Assembly: GCA_001643675.2 (NCBI GenBank)
Contig: LSRY02000013.1
Span: 1,366,501-1,430,500, forward strand
Direction of reading: 5' to 3'
Length of the DNA: 64,000 bases
Origin: Monocercomonoides exilis
Lineage: Eukaryota; Preaxostyla; Oxymonadida; Polymastigidae
The notes beneath the pieces are model-generated. The model was not told where the DNA came from. It was given only the letters and a program-made list of their open reading frames with translations, and ran no database searches. The position numbers and the translations under genes were made by a program. Of the stretch, positions 1 through 8,807 are shown piece after piece. Each line of letters opens with the position of its first letter. The first letter of the stretch is position 1.

Positions 1-920
1 AAAGAGCGAACAGCGAAGTTTCAGAACAAAGAAGCGAGCAAAAGGAACAGGTTTTGGAAAAAGAAAGAAATGATTTTGATGAAAATCAAAATTGTGATAA
101 CTCACAAGCTTGGCACCTTCCGCAGCAATGGAAGTCGATAAGTATTTTTTCTCCATCTTCAACTCAACCTTTTCCTTCATTTTCACAATCACAACCTTCT
201 TCTTCCTTTTCATCATCATCTTCATCATCTGCTTCTTCTTCCTCTTCTGTTGGTTCAAAACAAAATAAACCCCCATCTGTTCTTCAATCGTTGCAGAATA
301 AAAAGTGATTATCATTTTATTTTTCTTTAACTTCTTTAAGCAACCATCTCATCTTTTTAATAATCTTAAATAATTGATATTTCCAATTCAAAATTTTTTT
401 TTTGAATAAAAAACAAAAATTGTGTTCATCAATAAAATTTCTATATATTTTTTATTTTTCTATACAAAATATAGTAATAAAAATGAAATGAAACAAAAAA
501 CCAACAATAACAAAAAAGTAAACAAAATTGGATCGAAAGAGCTTTTTGTTTTTCTGAAATACAGATATAAATTTTTTTCAACTGTGATCATCTCTTGCTC
601 GTGTTTAAAACGCAAGTTTCAAATTGTTCATTATGATCCGAATCGGAAGAAGAGATGTAGAAAATAAACAATAAACACTTAAAACAATCAAAAAAAGAAT
701 TCACAAACTTGTTGTATTTTAAAAATCTGCTGACAAGGAAGAGAGTTTGAAAAAATGAGTCAATATCTTGATCGTAATTGACTCATAATTGTTTTCAAAA
801 AAGATCAAAAAATGATCTATTCAAATCAGTTTTGATTAAGTCAATTCAAATAAGATCGACTAAATGCAAATTGATTGAGTCAAATCAAAATTATGCACTC
901 AATTCGAAAAAGTTCAACTA
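1..920 (+). mobile_element. 3' part of a Harbinger-like DNA transposon (copy 1, cut by window start)
   Basis: This is the right-hand portion of an element of the same kind as the complete copy at 6123-8480. Its last protein-coding exon (3-308) matches the tail exon of that copy. The distance from stop codon to right end is almost the same (about 610 bp against 619 bp). The right ends align: a CTCAATTCG stretch, then GTTCAA here and GGTCCA there, then CTA. The element therefore ends near 917, with a probable 3-bp target duplication CTA at 918-920. The 309-917 stretch holds no gene I can support. The next transposon starts immediately at 921. The transposase catalytic exon lies outside the window. 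Confidence 0.6.
3..308 (+). CDS. C-terminal exon of a Harbinger-type transposase (partial)
   Basis: The frame is open from base 3 and ends at a TGA at 306-308. The product starts as a charged helical stretch rich in Glu, Gln, Lys and Ser. It then has a Trp-containing segment (LPQQWKSISIF), a long Ser/Pro/Phe-rich low-complexity region, and a terminal LQSLQNKK. The exon at 7524-7858 has the same order: charged helix, LPNQWKSVKSFF, Ser tract, LQNLLSNK. There it is spliced to a DDE transposase, so I infer the same role here. The true start and catalytic part are off the window. A separate accessory protein is possible, but the splice phases in copy 2 favour one spliced product. Confidence 0.55.
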   Translation, partial: RANSEVSEQRSEQKEQVLEKERNDFDENQNCDNSQAWHLPQQWKSISIFSPSSTQPFPSFSQSQPSSSFSSSSSSSASSSSSVGSKQNKPPSVLQSLQNKK

Positions 921-2571
921 TAATGAGGGAGGAAACCAGGGCCGGGGAGGAAATCCGGGCCATTGATATTAAAATGGGAATTTTTTTATTTTTCCTTTTT
1001 TTGTGTTTGAATTTCGTTTCATGAATTGAAACAAAGAAAAACAGTAAAGATAAAGATATTTAACTATTCCAAAAAAGCTGTGCATTCCATAAAAGCTGCA
1101 ATGATATGGAATTAAAAATAAATAGTCTTCAGAACAAATCAGATAAATCATCAGAAGAATAATAAACAGCTCCAAATGAAGATCCCATTGGTGCAGATTT
1201 GGGTTCAACACCAGGTAATGCCCATTCTGGAGGATTATCAGGAAGATTTGATAAAATCTTCTCTGGGTTAAATGGCCATAACGTTGTGCTTTTCCAAGAA
1301 GATTTTATTGTTTCTGGATACGAAGCGGCTGCAAGTCCATTTCTTAGGATTTCCACAAAAATTTCTCTTTTTGAAGATGCTGAGGAAGTTGTTCCACTTT
1401 CTTTGGCTTTTCCAAACACCCTTTTCATACTTGCGAAGATGTATTGATCATTTGGCTGCAAAATGTGTGAAGTGTGCGATGGAAGTTTCACAAGATCAAT
1501 TAAATTATCCTTGCATAATTGAAGAATTTCAGGCTGAAAAGGTCCAACTCCACCATCCATAATGAGGACAGCATGCTTTTCTTTCTTTCCCACTGCAATT
1601 CTTTTATTTCTGATTTCTGTAATCACGCACTTTTTGAACAAGTCCAAAAAAATTGCTGATGAAACATGACCAGATAAAGAAGGAATGAACACTTCGTGTG
1701 AAGTTGTTCCCAGCTTGTATTCTTCTGGAAGTGTTGAAAATGGAATTAATATGGGTGTCAAATATCGACACCCGTCTGCACTTGTCATGAAGATAATTGA
1801 AGTGGAAGTTGGCAAGTGAACTTCAGGAACAACAGTAGAAGGCGTTGAGGATGAAGAAGCAACAAGTTCAGGTTGTTGTTTGGATGAAAAAGTGGAAGTT
1901 TCATCTAAGTTAAATAATAGCTGTGGAATTGGATTGACACTTTCAAACAATTTCTTCTCTTCGTCAAAGAAGGGGACGATTGTATATTTCGAAGTGTGGG
2001 CTGCTCTCCCTATAGGTAAAGCAATTGGCTTCGCAAGACTAATTTCAATATGCCTTTTCAAAAATCGTTTCACCCAATGTTTATCAACAGTTTTGACTTC
2101 ATCTCCTTCTTTTCTCTTTGTTTTTAGCAAATCATTAGCCTGAATAATAAAAAACAATTAAACTAATAATAATAAGCGAAATACAAACCATTTGTGTTAT
2201 TTCCATTTTTGAGTGAAACGTTCCATGCTCTGCATCATGAATTATCACTGTTGATAAATACTGTTCGTCCGAATTGTCAAATAGAGTTGGTCTTCCAGAT
2301 TTTCCAGGTGTATTCCTTTTTTTTTCTGCGGCGAGAGCTCTTTGCACTGAAGAGCGAGAAAGTACCTGGCTTCGGGAAATTTCTCTCGTTGGAATGTTCA
2401 TAATGTTGTGTAGGTAAATTGCCTTCAAGTGCGCATCTTCCAACTCACGAATTTCAGCAGTTGCACAAAGTCTTGATGCAGAATTAATTGTTTTTTTCAT
2501 TAGAGATCACAAAAATCAAACTATGGGTGAGGCCCGGGTTTCCTCTCTGGCCCGAGTTTCCTCCCCGACTA
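921..2571 (-). mobile_element. Pogo-like DNA transposon 1, complete
   Basis: The element is flanked by TA (921-922 and 2570-2571). Its terminal inverted repeats each hold two tandem copies of a 17-18-bp unit, approximately GGGAGGAAACCCGGGCC. The left pair starts at about 926; the right pair ends at 2569 and reads GTCGGGGAGG inward. The left tip has drifted to ATGAGGGAGG. One two-exon transposase gene fills the interior on the minus strand. The element abuts the end of Harbinger copy 1 on its left and touches pogo element 2 through a TATATATA tract on its right. Confidence 0.75.
1129..2500 (-). CDS. Pogo/Tigger-type (DDE_1 superfamily) transposase, two exons
   Basis: The spliced product is 440 aa: exon 1 is 2500-2189 (104 codons), a 49-bp GT-AG intron is 2188-2140, and exon 2 is 2139-1129. 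The N-terminal exon is a helix-turn-helix-like region ending in a basic GRP motif (GKSGRPTLF). Exon 2 carries the catalytic triad seen in pogo/jerky-type DDE_1 transposases: the first Asp in FNLDETS, the second in LIMDGG, the third in LPSHTSHILQPND, the last two about 35 residues apart. No stop or frameshift interrupts the frame, so the enzyme may be functional. By family it would cut and paste the element at TA sites. The intron falls at the same place as in the two neighbouring transposases. Assignment to pogo rather than another Tc1/mariner branch rests on these motifs only. Confidence 0.8.
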
Positions 2572-2575
2572 TATA

Positions 2576-4465
2576 TAGTCTTTCAAATATCCGGACATTT
2601 TTAAAAAACCGAACATCAGATTTGCTTATGGGCATTCTGATTTGAAAATTACAATTCCAACTTTGTGTGATACTTTGGCTCGAAATATATTAAATAATGC
2701 AATTATTTTTACAAAGCATCTTTTCATAATCAAGAAAAAAAATATTAAAAAAAACATGTTTGTCAATATTTGTCAACAATTCAACTAAGTTTTTTTTATG
2801 TATGAAATGAAAAAAAAGATAAAGATAAATTAAAGTGTCATATATGAAGTTAATCCATTTGAAAATGGGGCAAATGGATCGGAAGATAAATAAATTCTTC
2901 CACTAAAAGATTCTTTTGTTTTATCCATTAAGAAAGGAGAAACAATAACATTGTCAGGTTTTGTTAATGGAAGGGAATCGCACACGAGTTTTTTGTTAAG
3001 TGGCCACATTCCTGAATCCCTCCAAGAAGCAATGACTGTTGCAGGGGACAACGCATGATACAATGCGATCTGCAGCCTCCTGATAAAATGTGTTCTTCTT
3101 CCTTCTGCTGAGTCAATGAAAACATCAGTGTCACTTTCTCCAAGCTTGCTTTTCAAATTCGCGTTAACATATTTGTCAAACGGTTGAATGAGATGAGATG
3201 AATGCGAAGGAGGAAGAGCCAAATCTTTTCTATGCTTTGATGCCAAACTAATTATGTTTGAAGTTACATGAGAATGAAGGGAGTCCATGTGAATTAACGC
3301 ATTTGCAAATTTTTCTGCAATTGAGCTTCTTCTGTATTCGATTGCTGGAATGATAGAATTAAGAAAAATGTATTCAAATCTTTCTTTAGTCATTGAAGCA
3401 GTTTCTGCAGGAATAATTAACAATTCTCGACTGTTTGCCATTTTGTATTCCTTTGGAACATCTTTGCCGGAAAATGTCATGCATGTCCTTTGGTGAGTTC
3501 CGTCTGCAGCAATTACTATCAATAACGATGTATTTTGGGGGTGCGATTGCTGCCTTTGCATTGGTGCAGGAGCATCAGTTGTCGTTATGACTTTAGGAAT
3601 TGTTCTCTCCTCGCTTGAAATGTAACATTCATCAAGATTGAACACGAGTTGTGGAAGATAATTATGATCATGATATAGTTTTTCCAATCGATCAAACCAT
3701 CTTCCAATACACTCTTGAGTGCTGTGAGCAATTCGTGCCGCTGGAATTTGAACAGGTGTTTTAAATAAGAGATCTTCGCTTTTTTTGATAACGTTGTAAG
3801 CCCAAGAGCGACAAACTGAATGGTCAATAATTTCCTCTTTTGGTTTATTTTGAATAAGGCTTGAAGCCTGAAAGATAATTATAAAAAAAAAACAATTTAA
3901 AAAAAAAAAAAAAAAAAAACAATTTTGTGACAATAAAAAACCTAAAACAAATAATAACCCAAACCAACAATCGAGCCTCCTTCATTGTTTTGTGTTTATT
4001 GTCCCTAGCGAAATTAGAAAGTTCTTCTTTGAATATTGCAGTTTTTTCTTTGTTCAAAGCAGGAGGTCTGCCTTTAACAAAGCAATCTCTCCCATCTTTG
4101 ACAGCTTCGATTGCTCTATTGAGAGCGCTTCTGTTTATTAATGCTGCCGAAACAATGATGCATTTCTTTATTCCATGATCAATATGTATGTGTGCGCATC
4201 TTTCAATTTTGTTTTCATAACGACTGTATTCTGCATCTTCAAGCAACTTAATAACTCTCGAAAAATCATCTAAATAATAATAATGAAGTTTCAAAGCAAA
4301 ACAAAATTCAAACCATCTCGATCTTCTTCCATGCTCATGGAAAACAAAACTTTTAATTGATCACAAAATTCCGAATAAATCAAAACAAAATCCAAATAAT
4401 GGAATAGATAATTTTAATCAGTATTCCCATTAAAAAAACAAATAACCGGTTAAATGAAAACCTTA
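2576..4465 (-). mobile_element. Pogo-like DNA transposon 2, with diverged ends
   Basis: The ends are inferred by alignment. From TA at 2576-2577 the left end reads GTCTTTCAAATATCCGGAC inward. The right end, read inward from the TA at 4464-4465, gives AGGTTTTCATTTAACCGG. Deeper in, ATGGGCATTCTGATT (from about 2630) faces a near-complement at about 4418-4432. The repeats are imperfect, so the element is older or less constrained than its neighbours. It encodes a three-exon transposase on the minus strand and shares its right-hand TA with element 3. Confidence 0.5.
2830..4338 (-). CDS. Pogo-type (DDE_1) transposase, three exons
   Basis: My model gives 455 aa. Exon 1 is 4338-4314 (25 nt, starting MSMEEDRD), intron 4313-4270 (44 bp), exon 2 4269-3965, intron 3964-3868 (97 bp, containing an A/T homopolymer run), exon 3 3867-2830. 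All splice phases agree. The second intron sits at the position of the single intron in the flanking transposases. Exon 2 holds the DNA-binding region with a KGRPPAL basic motif. Exon 3 holds catalytic Asp residues in FNLDECY, IHMDSL and LPPSHSSHLIQPFD. The protein is clearly diverged from transposases 1 and 3, so this is a separate family and not a tandem duplicate. The short first exon is inferred from splice signals alone. Confidence 0.72.
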
Positions 4466-4512
4466 GTCGGGGAGTTAACCCGCTCAGGGGAGTTAACACG
4501 CTCAGATGATCA
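4466..4512 (+). repeat. Left terminal inverted repeat of pogo element 3
   Basis: It contains two 18-bp direct units (GGGGAGTTAACCCGCTCA, then the same with ACACG in place of ACCCG) and ends in GATGATCA. The partner is 6074-6120. The doubled unit is a likely transposase-binding array. Confidence 0.85.
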
Positions 4513-4668
4513 CAGAAGTCAGAACATTTTTCCTTCCGTAGTTTTCATTTTTCTCTTCGAAAACAAACAAAAATCGTTGGTTGTAACATTATAGTAGAAT
4601 GTTTGTGGAAAAAATCTAATAAAGGATGAAAAATAATTAAGAGAGGATAAAAAAATTGAAAAACTTTA

Positions 4669-6043
4669 TCATATTCCAATATCAGACAAATCATCAGAAC
4701 TGAGCCAAATTTTCCCAGATATTGCTCCTTCCGGTGCCCTGTTTGATGATGAAGCAATTTCTGCCCATTCTGGAGGCTTCTCTGGCAGTTGAGCAAGAAC
4801 AGCATCTGGATTTAATGGATGAAGGCCTGTCACTCTCCAGCTGGCTTTAATTGTAGATGGAAACGAAGCCATTGCAATTGCTTCCTTTAAAACGGAAATA
4901 AATTCTTTTCTTCTTTCGCTAGTCGTGTTTGTTTTCCCACATTCAGTTGACTTTTTGAAACATTTTTTCATGTTGGCAAAAATGTACTGATCGTTGGGTT
5001 GCAGCAAGTGAGAGGTGTGCGAGGGGAGTTGGATAAGATCGATTAAATTATCTTTGCATAATTTAACGATCTCTGTGGAAAAATGCCCTGTCCCTCCATC
5101 CATCACCAAAGCCGCGTGATTGTGTTGCAGTCCTATGGCAATTCGCTTTTCGTTTATGCTCGGAAGGATTGCTTTTTGAAATACATCCAGAAAGCATGCT
5201 GTTGTCATGTGTCCAGTTGAACAAGGTATGAACACCTCATTTTCTGTTGTAGCTTCAACATATTCTTTTGGAATTGTCGAATATGGAATAAGAATTGGAG
5301 TTAAATATCTCACTCCATCTGCGCTTGTGAGAAAAACAATACAAGTTGAATTTGGCAACGAAGGCTCTGGAATGATTGGCTGAACTGAAGAAGAAGACGG
5401 AACCACGACATCTTCTGAAGATTTTGAAAATACAGTTGATGTTTCATCCAAATTGAACAACAATTGAGGTGCAATTTTCACTTCGGAAAAGAACTTTGCA
5501 ACTTTGTCAAAAAAGGGACCAATAGTTTGCTTCGAATTATGTGCAGCACGGCCTATTGGTAACTTTGTTGCTTTTTTCAGAGCAAGTTTCGGATATCTTT
5601 CAATAAATCTCTTTGGCCAGTGTTTGTCTACTGATTTGACTTCTTCTTCTTCAGTTCTTTTTTCTCTTCTTATTTCATTTGCCTACAAATAATAAAAAAT
5701 TAAAAATACAATAATTCGAATGCTAACAGACCATTTCCGCTATATCTCTCATTGAATGGAAAATTCCTTTCTCTGCATCGACTTCCAATCTGACAATTAA
5801 CCTTTTTTCGTCTGTTTTTGAAAAAAGAAAAGGTCTCCCGGGTTTTCCAACAACGCGATTTTCCTTTTGAGCTTTTTCAGCTCTTTTTAGAGAATGTCTG
5901 GAAATTATACTTGCTTGTTCAATTTCCGCCTTTTTGAATCCGCAAACAAGATGCAAGTGAAGACCTTTCTCGTGAGGAGTTTCCAGAAGCCTCGCTTCGC
6001 TGGATGCTGCAATTCTGTGGATCTCTTGCTCAATCTTTGACAT
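4669..6043 (-). CDS. Pogo/Tigger-type (DDE_1) transposase, two exons
   Basis: The spliced product is 441 aa: exon 1 6043-5732 (104 codons), a 49-bp intron 5731-5683, exon 2 5682-4669. Exon 1 and intron lengths are identical to those of transposase 1. The N-terminal region is helix-turn-helix-like with GKPGRPFLF. Catalytic Asp residues lie in FNLDETST, LVMDGG and LPSHTSHLLQPND. It is closely related to transposase 1 (both have DNLIDL before the last motif and a C-terminal SSDDLSD) yet has a different terminal repeat sequence, so the two are related but distinct families. The frame is intact and the enzyme is plausibly active. Confidence 0.82.
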
Positions 6044-6073
6044 TTTTTTCCAAACAAAAAATGGGTTGATTTT

Positions 6074-6120
6074 TGATCATCTGAGCGGGTTAACTCCCCT
6101 GAGCGGGTTAACTCCCCGAC
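6074..6120 (-). repeat. Right terminal inverted repeat of pogo element 3
   Basis: Inverted partner of 4466-4512 with a single base difference. It carries two tandem 18-bp units and ends in CCCCGAC before the TA at 6121. Confidence 0.85.
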
Positions 6121-6122
6121 TA

Positions 6123-8480
6123 CTAGACCTTAAACGAAATTATTAAGTAATGCAGTATTAGCTTTGACTAATACCAAAAAGTGGCAATAAATACCTAAAA
6201 GATCGACTGAAAACCGATTTGATTAAATCATGACCAATTATACCAATTCTGGGTTTGTGATCGTTTTCAAGGAAATTTCAAAAAATGGGTTTGATCCATT
6301 TTATTGTTATTGATTATTTTTTTGATGTCACAAGAATCATTTTTGGAAATTCTGGAAAGCGTGGAAAAAAGAAACGCTATTCCAGAACACTTCGAATCAA
6401 CAAAAACTGATGATCACCCTTCTATTATCGACATTGCGTGCAAACGAGTGAACGATCCTTCTCATGCCTTCTTTAGGCTAACCGGATTCGTTCGTTCAGA
6501 GTTCGACTTTCTTCTTCATCTTCTTCCTGACGATGCTCTTCCTCGTAGAGGAAAAACAAAATCCATCGACACGTTAGAAGAACAACTTTTTCTTTTATTG
6601 AATGTTCTTCATCAAGGCTCCTGCACTTTAACACACACCATCGCATCACCAAAACTCGACTCACAAAGTGCGACAATTCGACTCCTTCACTCAACAACTT
6701 CTCGTCTAAAAGCTCCATTAGCTGATTTGTTTCTGTCATTTCGTCGTGACAGAATCGAATCAATGAAGGAAGTTGGCCTCGTAGTCGACTGCACCGTCAT
6801 TCCCACGAATAGGCCAGGAGGAAGGCTGGAATTCGGGAAAAAGTACTTCAGCGGAAAGCATCACATGTACTGTGTAAAAGCTGAAGTTGGGGTTAATCCC
6901 AGGATTGGGACTGCAAGCACGATAAGTTCAATATATACGGGATCAACGCACGATTTCACAATATTCAAAGACCACTACCCCCAATTTGTACCAAAGCTAG
7001 GTGGATCGAAGATTCTTGCAGACTCAGCCTACATCGGAGCGCGCCCAGATCTCGATGCAATTATCACCAAGCCTGTTGGCACACCCGAGCTGGCTACACA
7101 CAGAGTTATTGTGGAAAGATTCTTTGGTCGATTGAAAACTCTGTTTTCAATCTTTCGAAGACCATGGATATTTGAAGTTGAGAAGGTGTCAGACTATTTC
7201 TCAGTCGCGTGTTGCCTCACAAACTTCCACATTTTACAAAATCCATTAACAGCAGAAGATTCGGAGGCGAATTCAAGGTTTTTGGATGCTTTGAAAAGGG
7301 AATATTTGCGAAAGCAAGAAGCAAAGAGCATTGCCAACGAGAGATATATCGCAAAATTAAAGAATAAACTCAACCCCAGAGATTCACTTACACCCACAAT
7401 AACATCTTTATTAGCAGAAACGCCAAGTTTATTTTTCACATTTAACCCATTCTAACTTTCAATGATTGTTTTTTAACTTATTTTTTATTAAACATTTTTC
7501 CATAATATTTTTTTGAATATCAGATAATCACTCGAGTGCAACTTCAGCCGAATTAGCAGAAGAGAGAAGAAAAATAGAGCAAGATAGAATTTCCAAAGAA
7601 AGAGAACAGCAAAGATCAATTTCTATTGAAAAACAACGGGAACAAGATCGTTCTTCTTCGCAAACCAGAGATAATTCACTGTCTTGGCTGTTACCAAATC
7701 AATGGAAATCAGTGAAATCGTTTTTCAATCCAACAATACAACAATTTCCTGAATTTCCATCTCCCTCTTCATCGGCTTCCTCCTCCTCCTCTTCTTCTTC
7801 ATCAAAAGGTAACACGACTCAATCACCCCTACAAAATTTGTTAAGCAACAAACATTGAAATGCTTATTTTATCAATCACATGTCAATTTTTTCTCATTCA
7901 TTTAAGTATAATAATAATACAATAGAAATATTAAACATTTTATTTTTCAAATATTTCTGAGTGAAAATCAAATAAAATAAACAAAAAAATAGGTGATCCG
8001 TTGTTTTTCATAGAAAATCTTAGTGAAATGATAATGAAAAACAAAAAAACAATCATTTTTTGTGATTAACAATTTAACGAATGTTTTCTATTAATAATTC
8101 GAAAGATTATAAAGAAAACATTGTTAATCCTTCACGGTTAATGCGATCACTTCATATATCTTTAAAACAAACGAAAAAACTGACATTATAACTGAACAGA
8201 ACAAATAAAGTCGAAACATTATGTCACACCTGTAAATAGATGAGAATGAAAATATTATTGTTTATCCATGTTGTAAAAAATTTCAAAATGCTTCATTCGA
8301 AGTGAAACATCAAAAACAACAGAATTAATGATCAAAATTGATATATAATTTTTGTATTTTTGATCACAAAAAAGATTGAGGGAAAACCGAATTGATTGAG
8401 TAAAAACCAATAAAACAAACAAAAAACGTTTTGACTTAATCAATTCGAATTGACCCGCTCAATTCGTTTAAGGTCCACTA
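6123..8480 (+). mobile_element. Harbinger-like DNA transposon copy 2, complete
   Basis: CTA flanks both sides (6123-6125, 8478-8480), consistent with a 3-bp target duplication. The ends carry a 13-bp inverted repeat, GACCTTAAACGAA, at 6126-6138 and as its complement at 8463-8475. A single two-exon gene on the plus strand encodes an IS5/Harbinger-type transposase with an unusual Ser-rich tail. The 7859-8475 stretch holds no gene I can see. The right end lies 4 bp from the start of the tRNA-Asn gene. Confidence 0.75.
6325..7858 (+). CDS. Harbinger/IS5-type (DDE_Tnp_4) transposase with spliced Ser-rich tail
   Basis: The two-exon model is exon 1 6325-7426, a 97-bp GT-AG intron 7427-7523, and exon 2 7524-7858, giving 478 aa. 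I chose the ATG at 6325 (MSQESFLEI) over upstream in-frame TTG. Exon 1 has an N-terminal helical region, then the catalytic set of the Harbinger family: Asp in VVDCTVIP, Asp in ILADSAYIG, Glu in VERFFGRLKTLF. The GSTHDFTIF segment between them is also typical. Exon 2 adds a charged helix, a Trp-containing LPNQWKSVKSFF segment and a poly-Ser stretch, the same as at 3-308. Family knowledge says the enzyme moves the element. The tail's role is unknown; partner binding or nuclear retention are guesses. Without splicing, exon 1 would end at 7455. Confidence 0.8.
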
Positions 8481-8484
8481 TATA

Positions 8485-8557
8485 GGCCTGATGGCTCAGT
8501 CGGCAGAGCGTGTGGCTGTTAACCACAAGGTCGGCGGTTCGAGCCCGCCTCGGGCCG
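8485..8557 (+). tRNA. tRNA-Asn (anticodon GTT)
   Basis: The 73-nt cloverleaf is complete. The acceptor stem is GGCCTGA with TCGGGCC, the D stem GCTC/GAGC, the anticodon stem TGTGG/CCACA with loop CTGTTAA (anticodon GTT at 8518-8520), a five-base variable loop, and the T stem GGCGG/CCGCC with loop TTCGAGC. The discriminator base is G. There is no intron and no encoded CCA, as usual in eukaryotes. The immediate 5' flank is CTATATA, and a train of five DNA transposons ends there. Confidence 0.96.
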
Positions 8558-8807
8558 AAAATTTTTATTTTGTAAATAAAAAACTTAACTTTTTCAAACA
8601 ATTCAAAATAAGATTATCAAAAAAATCAACTAATTTCAAATAATTAATATTATTTGAAATTACTTTAAAAACATGCACTTGTTACAGTTGAAGTTGTAAT
8701 TTTTCGTTTTTTATTTCAACAATGTTGGGATAAACAATGAGTTATTTCATTATCTTTCTTCTTTCTTGTTCAATGAATGTCTGCCCGTTCATTCCATTCA
8801 GTCCATC
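8558..8807. other. Intergenic, tRNA to next gene
   Basis: AT-rich spacer with T-runs just after the tRNA (ATTTTTATTTT at about 8560) that could serve as an RNA polymerase III terminator. I see nothing else in it. Confidence 0.4.

Larger units (their letters stand above)
4464..6122 (-). mobile_element. Pogo-like DNA transposon 3, complete, near-perfect inverted repeats
   Basis: The element is flanked by TA at 4464-4465 and 6121-6122. The two terminal repeats (4466-4512 and 6074-6120) are inverted copies with one mismatch over about 47 bp. Each holds two tandem 18-bp units, GGGGAGTTAACCCGCTCA, behind an outermost GTC. Close similarity of the ends and an intact transposase indicate a recent insertion. 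On its right only CTA separates it from Harbinger copy 2. Confidence 0.85.
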
